From: Symsagittifera roscoffensis
Lineage: Eukaryota; Xenacoelomorpha; Acoela; Convolutidae
Length of the DNA stretch: 64,000 nt
Assembly (NCBI RefSeq): GCF_963678635.1
Contig: NC_087069.1
Location: 48,192,276-48,256,275, forward strand
Direction of reading: 5' to 3'
In this document: positions 55,380 to 64,000 of the stretch, in pieces
Position numbering within the stretch: position 1 is the stretch's first letter
Layout: every line of letters starts with the position of its first letter
Program-made: the position numbers and the translations under genes
Notes under the pieces: generated by a model
Database searches by the model: none
What the model saw: the letters and a program-made list of their open reading frames with translations, nothing else
Told to the model about the DNA's origin: nothing

Positions 55380-55690
55380 AAGGCAGACATCGGGTGTTGT
55401 AATTTTGTTGAGCATGAAATAGAACTTGAAGAGAATGCGGTACCACACAGGGAGGGGGCGAGGCGCATGACCTCCACAAATCAGAGGCATGTAGGAAAGA
55501 AATAGAGACATTACTAGAGTATAACATGATAGAACCATCCAAGTCACCGTGGGCGTGTGGAGTAGTGTTGACCAAAAAGAAAGGCGACCAATTGAGGTTT
55601 TGCTGTGACTTTCGGTATCTGAACTCCGTCACGGTGAAGGATGCCTATCCCATAACTAGGATTGACGAGAGCCTCTGGCAAACCGATGGA
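55380..55690 (+). pseudogene. Reverse transcriptase, N-terminal stub only, copy B
   Basis: Frames around 55400-55480 and 55526-55690 give the RT finger region: MIEPSKSPWACGVVLTKKKG, LRFCCDFRYLNSVTVKDAYP and ITRIDESL. At this point, where copy A continues with the palm, copy B switches abruptly to linker sequence (WQTDGRSES). The catalytic palm with the YxDD box, the thumb and the whole RNase H are absent, about 1.5 kb by comparison with copy A. This copy cannot reverse transcribe by itself. Confidence 0.85.
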
Positions 55691-56664
55691 AGATCAGAAT
55701 CCCGAATAACCAGAAGAGCCCCAAAAGAAATCAATCTCGAAGAAGAAACGAGGGATACCGATAGAGATAATGCTCAAGTCAAAAATCGTGAGAGAGACGC
55801 TCAAGGCAAAAGGTTATGATCTCAATCAGATGGAAACGGGAAATACTCAGGTAGAAGAAGACTTGTGGAGATTACTTGAGAAACTGGCAGATGATAAACC
55901 CGTGAACGTAGGAAAGGGTGGGGAGGAACCGGAAGTCACGATACTGCGAAGGAGTGAAACAGTTGGCGATGCAGACTCTCCAAGAGGAGCGTTACTGATG
56001 GCAAAGAAGTCGTGCGGTCACTGGTTGAAAAAATCCCTGATAACATACTTGAGCGGACTCAGGTTAGGAAGAGGAAAGTGGCGTTCAAGGGAGAAGCTGA
56101 ACACCTGGGACTAGGTCAAGAGTCCGGATGTGGTCCACGTCCACGGAAGAAGAAGAAACCGGAGAGGAGAAACTGTCCGGGGAGTGCGAGGAATGAGATG
56201 AAGAATCGGAAAGGAGCAGCGATGATCAGGATAGTCTATGCATGATACTGGCAGAGGAGAAGATGAGACACCGCGACAGGGAGCTACAAAAAGATCCCTC
56301 CTCAGGAACGTACAACTCGGATGAACAAGAAATACAAGGAGGTGGAGATCTTGAGAAAATTGCGGTATCGAGGAAACCATTCAGGGAACTATCATGCAAC
56401 TCAAATGTGAGAACAAATCTGGTGCCAGAGGATGATATGAAGATCGTGAAGAGGATAAAATGCGTAAAGCTGAACGTTGACATCCACAACCCTGGGGAAA
56501 TGAGTGGACAGATCATGGCACTATAGGAACATGTCAGAGCGAGATATAGGCTGTCGGACCTGATGAGAGCCCAAAAGAATGACAAGATGACAAATAACCT
56601 CTCCAAATGGATCCGGACGGGGTCCAAGGAGAAAGGGGAACTCTAAGAAGACAGCTACAAGATC
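55691..56664 (+). pseudogene. RNase H-to-integrase linker, copy B
   Basis: Frames 55770-56114, 56012-56245 and 56242-56526 overlap by frameshifts and encode a long charged linker (Lys/Arg/Glu-rich, with VNVGKGGEEPEVTILRR and RKPFRELSCNSNVRTNLVPE segments). It corresponds to copy A 39307-40189. The last part, after a stop at 56524-56526, leads with a SDLMRAQKNDKMTNNLSKW segment into the integrase. Confidence 0.55.
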
Positions 56665-57534
56665 TTGAGCCAGTTCTACAAAGAAAAGAAAGATTTACTC
56701 TATCACACAACTGACGTGGTGTTAGCGTGCAAGAGAAAAGAGGAGGAGAAGATATTACACAAGCCCAACATCATCATAATACCACAATTGTATCAGACGG
56801 AGGTGTTATTAAGATCGCACGATCAGACGGGGCACCTGGGCAGAGACAAAGTGCAACAGAGAATACTTCACAGGTTTGATTGGCCAGGATTGAGGAAAGC
56901 TTGCGAGAGATGGGTGATTGCATGCCTGACATGCCTGCAGGTAAAAGACCCAAGGAAGATGAAGTTCCCACTCAAGTCCGTTGAGAGCTCGGAGTTTAAC
57001 GAGATGGTGCAGATAGACCATCAAAAAATCAGCATGACGGAGTCGGGATATAACCAGATACTGGTTATAATAGATCACTTCACAAAGTTGACAGAAGCGG
57101 TCCCGTGTCAGACAGCCTTAGCAGAGGAGACTTGTGACCACCTCATAATGCATTGGATACCACGATACGGCTGTCCAATGATTTTTCAGTCAGACAACGG
57201 AAAAGCCTTTGTGGGGGACTTGACAAAGGAGTTGATGAAGAGGTCACACATTGCTCAAGCACACTCGACAACCTACCATCCTCAGACCAACGCGCTGGTA
57301 GAGAGACAGAATAGAACGTTGGTGAACATGTTGAGGGTATACTGCTCAAGATACATGACGGACTGGGATAAATATCTGCCGCAAGTCGTAGGGGCATACA
57401 ACAGTACGCAACACTCAACAACGGGCATCAGTCCTTTCATGATGTTGAGGGGCAGGGAGAGAGCAATGCCCCTGACATTCTTTTACCCGGAATATGGAGG
57501 GAAGAGGACGTCACCTCAAGCTTACGTGAAATAA
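56665..57534 (+). CDS. Integrase of copy B (zinc-binding and catalytic core; lacks C-terminal domain)
   Basis: An open frame of about 289 codons, the best preserved part of copy B. The HHCC zinc-binding domain reads LLRSHDQTGHLGRDKVQQRI to KACERWVIACLTCLQVKDP. The DDE core has ILVIIDHFTKLTEAVPC (Asp), FQSDNGKAFVGDL (Asp) and HPQTNALVERQNRTL (Glu), all intact. The listed start is not a true start, as in the element it continues upstream pol. It ends at TAA 57532-57534 after TSPQAYVK. Copy A has about 100 more residues there, including the SH3-like DNA-binding domain, so copy B has a deletion. It catalyses strand transfer of retroelement cDNA in the family; activity here is unlikely. Confidence 0.85.
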   Translation: MSQFYKEKKDLLYHTTDVVLACKRKEEEKILHKPNIIIIPQLYQTEVLLRSHDQTGHLGRDKVQQRILHRFDWPGLRKACERWVIACLTCLQVKDPRKMKFPLKSVESSEFNEMVQIDHQKISMTESGYNQILVIIDHFTKLTEAVPCQTALAEETCDHLIMHWIPRYGCPMIFQSDNGKAFVGDLTKELMKRSHIAQAHSTTYHPQTNALVERQNRTLVNMLRVYCSRYMTDWDKYLPQVVGAYNSTQHSTTGISPFMMLRGRERAMPLTFFYPEYGGKRTSPQAYVK

Positions 57535-57927
57535 GCGATTAGGAGACAACGAGAGGACTGGTGTATACCACAGGACATGGAGAGACTTGAGTACCTACTG
57601 GTGGAGCCAGCGTGTGAAGTGAATGAAAAAGGCACCAGAGAGAAAAATGATGGCAACGAGAACTTGAGTTTGGATGATACTGAAGAGATAGAAGCGGACT
57701 CTGAGGCGGAATTCTTTGTGAAAGGAGACTGGAACGATCTGGAGCAGGGTGAGGTGTCGAAGTGGACAGAACCAGACTTACCAATACCAGCGGGGACAAG
57801 GAGTGGCAATCGAAAACGGACAGGCATGAGGTACATCAGGTACGGAGATGATTTCCTGATTAATAAGATACAGCCCAATGACCTAAGCAAAGAGCTACTA
57901 AGTGTGAGGCGAACTGGCAGCCGATGA
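57535..57927 (+). pseudogene. pol linker before macro-like module, copy B
   Basis: The frame 57577-57927 has LLVEPACEVNEKGTREKNDG, an acidic stretch, and RYGDDFLINKIQPNDLSKEL. It matches copy A 28238-27900 (MMDPACEVNENGTREKNFGK and DDDFVVDRIDLKKTVEEV). It connects the integrase to the macro-like module and is frameshifted from both. Confidence 0.6.
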
Positions 57928-58241
57928 TGGATGGCAAATTATCAATGATAATGAATACTACCCGCAGAAAGGCTACTCGACACCAGAACAACAGACAGAT
58001 TTGGAACAGACCGAGATAGAGAGGAGGGAGAATACGAACTTGAGGATATTACAATGGATGCGCGATGTCAAGAACGGAAGCGGCGAAGGACAAAGCATCC
58101 AACAAGTTGAGGTATCAGCCTGAAAGCACATGAAAACGGAGGATCCCCTCTTCGGCTGCACAGCAACAGACAGGCCGCTCGAGATTCCACCAGATAATTT
58201 AGACCCAGCACCAGGATGTCGATAAGTATTTTTGTCCGGGA

Positions 58242-58847
58242 GTGGGCGTAGGACTTACCCACACCGAAAATTTGATGATAAAGAAACTCAGGGAAGTGAG
58301 AGAAACGAGCGGACTGGAACTGGATGGGGAGGAGGCTGAGCCTACCATAGGACGGAATTTCAAAACAGAGTTTGAAAAATCCCACGAATACTCGGAGAAC
58401 ATCCTGATAACGGATAGCGACTTCATTCTGTCGGACAGGACTAGTGCAATCTGTATCACGGCGGACATGAGTTTCAAATCAAGAATGGAGGCCGACTTCA
58501 AGAGAGAGTACCAGAACGTGGAGTTTCTGTTCAGACAGTGACCGGGGCTGGGAGGAATGGCTGCGCTTCCACCATCAGTAGCACAAGTCCCAGGCAAATA
58601 CCTGTGCTTTTTAGTGACGAGGGTCAGTGAGAGGAACACAATCGATCCTGAACACGTGATGTTGGCACTAACGAGACTGCGGGACTTCATCATCGAAAGA
58701 AGAATAACGGAGGTCTCAATGCCGGTCTACGACCCGAACAGGGGCAAGCTGAGCCCAAGGGAACTATATGCTATCCTACACGTGATCTTCGCAGAAGCGG
58801 AGATAATGGTACATCTGCACAAGAAATACTACCTGTGTATCGCCTAA
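58242..58847 (+). pseudogene. Macro-domain-like module at the pol C terminus, copy B
   Basis: One frame, interrupted only by a TGA (58539-58541), encodes a nearly complete macro domain of the TARG1/Poa1 type. It shows ILITDSDFILSDRTSAICIT (strands 1-2), ADMSFKSRMEADFKREYQNV (loop 1 and helix 1), GGMAALPPSVAQVPGKYLCF, LVTRVSERNTIDPEHVMLAL, EVSMPVYDPNRGKLSPRELY and a final IMVHLHKKYYLCI strand. Family knowledge: macro domains bind ADP-ribose and some remove it from proteins. Loop 1 lacks the usual 'GxGxA' glycines (SFKSRMEADF), and the catalytic-loop Asp position is replaced within YDPNRGKL. The TGA looks like a mutated Arg codon. The module is conserved between copies A and B. Confidence 0.72.
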
Positions 58848-59157
58848 GTCAGGTACATGGGGGTCTTGAGTTGGGCATAAACGGAACAGGTAAAATGATC
58901 TTAAAAGTGATTGGCATGACAATTAAATTTTAAATGATTGATGGTGCTAAAACATAAAATGAATCTGCATGCTCTTAGAAAATTTCCAATTGAATTATTT
59001 TAGTAGAACGAAAAGGATAAGGTTTTAACTATAATGGCAGGGGGGTTTAGGTTAGGAACATAGCAGGTCAGTCTAAAGATCAGGTTTTATTTTTAGATTG
59101 GTTTGGTAAAGTCAAATTGACTACCCAACTATACTCAACTGAAAGAAAAAGAAGGTC
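58848..59157. other. AT-rich spacer between pol and third gene, copy B
   Basis: About 310 bp without an open frame, AT-rich compared with the flanking genes. It sits in the same position as copy A's spacer (26624-27012). It may contain expression signals for the third gene, but none can be named. Confidence 0.6.
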
Positions 59158-59678
59158 TTGAACGAACCCACAGTCAAAGAACACTTGAAGAAATTAATTC
59201 CTAAGTACTCAAGTAGGTACGGTATTTCTCAAGTGGTACGGTATTTCTCAAGTAGTACGGAAAATCTCAAGTTGGTACGTGCGCAAGATCATCCAGAAAA
59301 TGGCGAATCGATTTTGGAAGTCCATGCCCGCGGCTCTCAAGAGGCCCACGCTTGATGAGTATACAGACGCCTGAGGGATCTGAATTACACCCAAGTGGAT
59401 GAGAGAATGGCGGTGATGCTGAAAGCCATCCTCCAATTGGGAGAGCAGGGTGAATGCAGGGTGTCTGCAACAGAAGCGGTTTTAATGGTCGGCTACACCA
59501 CAGATGGAATATCCAAACAAGAGCAAACCAGATGGCCTGGAAAGTGGATGGAGGAGTGAGGGGATTCGACTTGGCGAGGAATCCTGGCTTGAGCAATAAC
59601 ACCGAGTATGGCGCAGTTCCCACTACCAATCAGACCGTCAGCAAGATCAGCGGGCCAGAGCACGAGTAAAACACCCTC
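59158..59678 (+). pseudogene. Third gene (ORF3) of copy B, N-terminal region
   Basis: Broken frames (59158-59355 and 59454-59669) contain a helical segment and RMAVMLKAILQLGEQGECRV (third frame), which resembles PEVVMLLTALINILGHD of copy A, then a Gly/Asn-rich linker ending SKISGPEHE. A short tandem repeat (59208-59280) lies at its start. The true initiation codon is uncertain. Confidence 0.4.
59208..59280. repeat. Four imperfect 19-20-bp tandem units (CTCAAGTxGTACGGTATTT)
   Basis: CTCAAGTAGGTACGGTATTT and three close variants follow each other within 73 bp at the start of copy B's third gene. Confidence 0.85.
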
Positions 59679-60681
59679 AATGACGCGAGCGCAGCAAACG
59701 GAAGAGGCGTATCCGGACCTCAGTAGTCTGAAAAGAGAACTTGAGAGGAAACAGAGGGAGAGAAAATAGGCTAAACTCGACCGGGATCAAGCGAAGCTCG
59801 AGAGAGATCAGGCGAATCTGGAGAGAGATCAGGCGGTCATTGAAAAGGACCAAGCGCGGAGGGATCTCGATATGCTGAAGGCCGAGCACAAGCAAGATCG
59901 AAGGGTGCGAGGTAATGCCGCGAATTGTAAACAGCTGAAGTCGGAACTTGAGAGAATCCAGCAGCGACAGCGCGAGCTCGACATGCCTAAGGGAGCCAGG
60001 CCCAAGGAGCGAACGGCCGCCGGTTCAAGACCAGAGTCACGTATGGAAGTGGATGAAGCTCCCAGATCGAAGGGACGGTTTAACCTTGACCGCGCGGCTC
60101 AGGAACACATGAACGAGGGGTTGAAGGTATGGATACCGACTGAGTCAACGTCCTCCCTGCATGGTCTAGAGACACAACCGATACGCCCATTGATGGACGT
60201 CGCACTGCCGGGGTATACTCCGAGCTCAACCCCGAGCAGCAGTCAGGTGAGCGGGAGCTCGTCACGTCTGAAAGAATTGAACGAGAGACTACAGCTAAGA
60301 AATCGTGAGAGTCCAGCAAGAGTGGAGCTGCCCCCGACTTGGAGGGAGCAACCGATCAGGAGTGTGGTAGTCTCAAGTTACAAGAAGAACACGGAGGGCA
60401 GGTACCACAGGCACAATCGCATGGATTGGAGCACAGCACAAAGAGTCAGGAGGGATTGCTTCCATAACGCGGCTTGGGTGGAATACCACACGCAGCCACG
60501 TGTACCAGAGGGTGCGTTCCACCTAATCATAGGGGACAGCCTGCTGCGGGTGCTGACCCGGATTCAGTCGCATTGGCAGACTGGGATCTTGAGTTTCACT
60601 GGAGCTGCGATGCCACAGATATTCGCATCACTTGAGATGCTAGGGATGGCAGGTGTATACACGGTAACTCTAATGATCTGA
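59679..60681 (+). pseudogene. ORF3 of copy B: heptad-repeat coiled coil and start of SGNH hydrolase
   Basis: ATG at 59679 opens a frame that meets TAG at 59767-59769 and then stays open to TGA at 60679-60681. From 59770 four to five 7-residue repeats (AKLDRDQ, AKLERDQ, ANLERDQ, AVIEKDQ) form an ideal coiled coil, followed by a Ser/Pro/Arg-rich linker. The hydrolase starts with FHLIIGDSLLRVLTRIQ, block I with the Ser nucleophile (GDS at 60532-60540), and LSFTGAAMPQIFASLEML with the block II Gly. The TGA replaces the Gly of block III. The same order is seen in copy A. Confidence 0.72.
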
Positions 60682-61123
60682 ACTAATGGCGTGTCCAGAG
60701 AGGAGTCAAGGAAGGTCATGAGGCTACATGACAAGATGAGCTGCATCCTCGAGGAGTTGCGGATTCAAATGGATCCTGCCATACTCACAGTGTGTACCGT
60801 TCCCTAAAATATGAAGGCTGACCAACACGCGATGGAAATAAATACGAAGGTACGAAACCTGAACAAATTAATCGGGAAAAACATCAAAGGAGTGTCCTTC
60901 CCGTTGGATTGCTGGATGTAGCCGAGTAAATGGAACGAGCTGCTTTTCCCGACGATGCATCCTCAGACGGAATCCATTTTGACAAACCTAGGGGAGTGGA
61001 ATTGTTGAATGATGTTTTCCAAAGGCACATAAGCGCGTTGGAGGCAGAATTGCTGGAGACGGCCCAATTCACAATCGGCCTCAAGAACTCTATCCAGTCG
61101 CCTGGGGGCGACTGCCGATTCTA
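60682..61123 (+). pseudogene. ORF3 of copy B: rest of SGNH hydrolase
   Basis: After the TGA the same frame gives TNGVSREESRKVMRLHDKM (block III with its Asn), an ILTVCTVP strand shared with copy A's VVTVCTVPMNTRS, and further stops. The frame from 60930 gives FPDDASSDGIHFDKPRGVEL, block V with the catalytic Asp and His (DGIHF at 60966-60980), then a C-terminal helix LNDVFQRHISALEAELLET. Copy A has DGIHFDSIEGQDWLNRVFQE. All catalytic residues can be located, but stops disrupt the enzyme. Confidence 0.75.
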
Positions 61124-61170
61124 GAGACAGCTCGAGAAGTAGCCGGACCAGATTACCAGGTGCCGCACCG

Positions 61171-61578
61171 ATGGAGGCCGAGGAGGCAACGTCATCAACA
61201 CCCCAGAGTTCGGTAGTGTCCTCGGTGGTAGTGGTGGAGAGCAAGAGGGTGGAGAGACCGGCTGAGACAAGCCGGTCGAGTTATCTGGAGAAGTTAAAGG
61301 AGCTGGACTTGGAAGACCTGGAATGCAGACAAGAGTTGGCGGAAGCTCTGGGCCTCGAGCGCGTGTCACATGAGGACTTAAGTAGACTGGTTGAAGGCTC
61401 ACGAGACGCATTTCTCAAGAGCGAGAATAATGGAGACGGCGGATCTGACTGGGATTCCCACAAGATCAGTCATAGGACCTATCAATTACGGACCTCTCAA
61501 GTTGCTGGGGAGTCCGGGACTCATAGTGGAGCCCCCTAAGCATCAAACGAGCATGGCCAGAATCAGGTTGACAAACTA
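61171..61578 (+). pseudogene. ORF3 of copy B: charged linker
   Basis: Frame 61171-61539 is Glu/Ser/Val-rich with helical parts, SSYLEKLKELDLEDLECRQE and ALGLERVSHEDLSRLVEG, and overlaps a second frame from 61391 (IMETADLTGIPTRSVIGPIN). It links the hydrolase with a second possible alpha/beta domain. No matching segment is visible in copy A, which appears deleted here. Confidence 0.45.
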
Positions 61579-62016
61579 TTGGACCCAAGAGAAATGGAAC
61601 TGCCAGATGGCGCTTATGAAGGTACGAGATTGGCGGACGACCCTAGATACGGGAAACCCTGTGGGAACGCCCAATTGTCCAAGACCTTGGCAGTTTACGA
61701 CAAAGCAGATCCAGCTGCCGCGAGGGTGATCATCGTAGCGGGATCGGACTTCGAGGGAACGTCTCCCAAGTTGTTCTGGCCGGAGATTTTGATATACTCG
61801 CTGCCAGGGGCTGAGCTGAACCAAATGTTAACCCTGTTGGTCGCAATAAAATCGGAGATGCCTTGCGAGCCCGAGCTACTAATGCTTGTGGGAATGAATG
61901 ACCACCTGCATGCGACTGGGATTCTTGAGCAGCTCAAGGGCGATGAGCCGAACAAAGTAATCGGGAAAATACATCAAAGGAGTGTCCTTCCCGTTGGATT
62001 GCCAGAATCAGGTTGA
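61579..62016 (+). pseudogene. ORF3 of copy B: possible second, degenerate SGNH-like domain
   Basis: The frame of 145 codons contains RVIIVAGSDFEGTSPKLFWP, LIYSLPGAELNQMLTLLVAI and ELLMLVGMNDHLHATGILEQ. The alternation of strand, GSD, 'GAELNQM' and 'VGMNDH' mirrors blocks I-III of SGNH hydrolases (GDS, Gly, GxND) but with GSD in place of GDS and no visible DxxH. It could be a diverged, non-catalytic second copy of the fold. From about 61951 the sequence turns into a mosaic of short copied segments. Copy A lacks this part. Confidence 0.4.
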
Positions 62017-62060
62017 CAGAATCAGGTTTACTTGTCCTTCCCGAGTGTCCTTCCCGTATA
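61950..62060. repeat. Mosaic of short repeats copied from nearby sequence
   Basis: 61955-62001 repeats 60867-60914 (AATCGGGAAAA...CAAAGGAGTGTCCTTCCCGT). It is followed by two partial copies of AGAATCAGGTTGAC, also found at 61560, and two more copies of TGTCCTTCCCG within 30 bp. The pattern is typical of filler DNA at a repaired break or of template switching, and it replaces part of the third gene. Confidence 0.8.
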
Positions 62061-62119
62061 AGAGTGGTGGTCACGAGCTCCACCAGTAAGTCGAGGGACC
62101 AAGTAATGAAAGAAAAAAT

Positions 62120-63480
62120 GTGGCTGCAACAGAGAAGCAACTGGAGTCGATGGTGTATCGACTGACGCAAGAAAGGGGCAGGTGGCCGTTCCTGACACCA
62201 AGGCTGGAAAACGCCACAGAGAAGACAAAGGAGAATGCCCCACCTCTTGTGAAGCAAATCTGGAGTTTTCTTGAGGAGCAGTTGGAAGTGGCCGAGAGTA
62301 GGGAAATGATGGTGACCAGGTACATCACAGCTGCAAACGAGGTCACAATCGGAGGATTCTGGAGGGAGCACGCAAAGGGCGAGCTGAAGACAAGTAAAGA
62401 TCACAAGATTCTCAAATTCTTGAGTCCTTGTTGTGGGATGGAGTTCATGGCTGGAGTGTTTGGTGCAAAGGAGACCATTTTTGGAGCCTTTGTACAAGAA
62501 ATACTGAGCATGCCCATCAGCCTGTTGTGGGGACTGTACCTAGTTTACCCGAGGTACCTATTCAACATGGGTCCAGCGTATATGTTCAGTCGGGAAGTGG
62601 AAACAGTCCGGATTGACGGATATCTGCCACTGGTGCTCCTGACCCATGGTGAGCTGGGTTCACTGAAGAAATATGGGGAGCCCCTGTCGATGGGGAAAAC
62701 CCACTCGAGCATTGACACCTACTCATATAAATGTGCTGCGGGGCTAAAGACGGAGTATCTCCTGATGCAGACTCGACATATGACTGGCGAGGAAAAGAAT
62801 CCGAAGACGAAAGATGAATGCAGAAAAGTGAATGGTAGCATGCCTCTGTTGACAGAACTGTGCCTGGCGATGAGATCGGACCCAATGGGGATAATGCGAG
62901 GGCTGGAGGAGGTCGTAACCTGCATTTACGGACCAGCTGTAACATACGCCTTTCCAGATTCTCTAGTGACGGCTTACCGCAATTCGGTGACACACTTGAG
63001 CCTCACAAGTGTGCTGGATGGGACGGCGCTCAACTGGTGTCAGCAAGAGGTGCTTAGGGCACAAATGAGTAACACGGTACTCTTCGGAAAAGTGAAAGAT
63101 CCAGAGTTGATGGTATACAATTTCCGAGGGCAACTGCAGTGCAGGATGGGAGGGAAACGCGAAGGCCCCATCGAGACTTTTCCCAAGTTCTGGAACTTGA
63201 ATCCCCTGACGGCGAGTGGACAAGATATCTTGAGGATTCCCGCGTGGAAGAAGAGCTTAGAGTTGGTGAAAAGGGAGCTAGAGGCAATACTGGAGAAGGA
63301 AATCTTGCCCGCAACCCTTCCCGAGTTCCCAGCGGTCAGGAGAATGACCCTGGGAATGAACAGTTCCCTGGTGGTCCCATCCCTGTTCGGGAGAGCAGCG
63401 GCGGAAAGGCAGCAAAGGGAATTCACCGATGGCTGGGATCCCCTATTCATCGGTTACACTGCAGCTGTCTATTTTCTCAC
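62120..63480 (+). pseudogene. ORF3 of copy B: large conserved unknown region
   Basis: A frame of 500 codons (62120-63622) that is free of stops; its last 45-50 codons follow a frame change near 63400. It is mostly helical: PLVKQIWSFLEEQLEVAESR, then a hydrophobic stretch (FGAFVQEILSMPISLLWGLY), and the conserved block shared with copy A (CIYGPAVTYAFPD, TALNWCQQEVLRAQ, TFPKFWNL, LPEFPAVRRMTLG). The hydrophobic stretch is not long or uniform enough for a clear membrane anchor. The conserved block and spacing show real constraint before decay. I recognise no family; it might be a virion-type structural protein, without direct support. Confidence 0.6.
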
Positions 63481-64000
63481 CTTACGGACTGGAACAGGTG
63501 GAGATGAGACAGGAAGGGAAGGAGTTGGATGCAGCAGGCCCGTTGTATCTGTCTCTGACGGAATACAAGAAACCAGATCCAACGACACCATCACCCCTGT
63601 CTGTGGGCACCCCTGGAGATAAAAGAAGCGGCCCTGTAGAAGATCGGTTCAGGAGGATTCTTGAGAGAAGGAGAGTCGAGTCAGGAGAAGAAAGCATGGA
63701 TGAGACTCTCAGCGAGGCAGGAGAGGAGATGGAAGTGGGGATCACGCCTGAACCAAAACCAGCAGAGGAGGAATTCATCCTTCAAGAACTGTTGAAGGAT
63801 CTGAGCGGAGAATATTGGACAGACACTGCCACGCCACCTCTGACCTCATCTCCCCGCAAGAATCTAGAGTTGCCACTGAAGAGCGATACTTCCAATATGG
63901 GAATGATAATCTTGAGCGCAGAAAAAAGAGAAAAGAATACCTTCGAGGGAAACAAGACCATGTTCCTAGGGACTCTAGATGAGAACGCTTGGCGAAAATT
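63481..64000 (+). pseudogene. ORF3 of copy B: acidic linker, continuing beyond the window
   Basis: Another frame gives an acidic, Ser/Pro-rich stretch: RFRRILERRRVESGEESMDE, EAGEEMEVGI, then FILQELLKDLSGEYWTDTAT and finally NKTMFLGTLDENAWRK at the window edge. The last part aligns with copy A near 22340 (FFGTLLEEEWEVHH). Going by copy A, at least 2.8 kb more of this gene should follow. Confidence 0.5.

Larger units (their letters stand above)
51480..64000 (+). mobile_element. Giant Ty3/gypsy-type LTR retrotransposon, copy B (3' end beyond window)
   Basis: Plus-strand copy of the same family as copy A, in the same gene order: gag with capsid and zinc knuckles, protease, truncated RT, linker, integrase, macro-like module, AT-rich spacer, coiled coil, SGNH hydrolase and unknown domains. 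At the protein level it is clearly diverged from copy A. Its 5' limit is undefined and its 3' end lies outside the window. It has many stops and frameshifts and lacks the RT palm, RNase H and the integrase C-terminal domain. Confidence 0.85.

Overview
The window is a stretch of nested, decayed mobile elements from a metazoan, most likely an invertebrate. The evidence is the element mix (Polinton/Maverick, BEL/Pao, Ty3/gypsy, a possible Penelope relic and a tRNA-derived repeat), AT-rich intergenic DNA, and a 200-N scaffold gap. I see no convincing host protein gene. The only host-type gene is a tRNA-Arg-like sequence with several stem mismatches. I cannot name the species.

Layout. (1) 1-19.5 kb: AT-rich remains of Polinton/Maverick elements. 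On the minus strand lie a cysteine-protease fragment, a major capsid protein relic and an integrase. From the integrase inward the DNA forms a large imperfect inverted repeat (5.55-11.41 kb against 14.13-19.44 kb). The spacer holds a third copy of one arm gene, a MITE-like repeat, the assembly gap and the tRNA-like gene. The right-arm integrase runs straight into the next element. (2) 19.5-46.4 kb, minus strand: copy A of a very large Ty3/gypsy-type element. Read 5' to 3' it has a gag remnant, protease, RT, RNase H, linker, integrase, a C-terminal macro-domain-like module, an AT-rich spacer, and then a third gene region of about 2,360 codons containing an SGNH/GDSL-type hydrolase and long unrecognised helical regions. 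(3) 29,031-38,844, plus strand: a BEL/Pao element inserted inside copy A's integrase, with 298-bp LTRs and a 5-bp target duplication (ACTGT). (4) 43.7-49.25 kb: a 2.8-kb tandem duplication of copy A's leader and gag start. (5) 49.25-51.5 kb: G-rich and minisatellite DNA, including a 14-bp repeat. (6) 51.5 kb to the window end, plus strand: copy B of the same gypsy family, diverged from copy A. It has gag capsid and zinc knuckles, protease, a truncated RT, integrase, macro domain, and the coiled-coil/SGNH/unknown third gene, which runs off the window.

The most interesting signal is the repeated architecture of the gypsy family: pol with a C-terminal macro domain, followed by a giant third gene with an SGNH hydrolase where env usually sits. 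Two diverged copies share this order, so it is a property of the family and not a chance insertion. Both copies are broken by stops, frameshifts and deletions. Some losses are complementary: A lacks capsid, B lacks the RT palm and RNase H.
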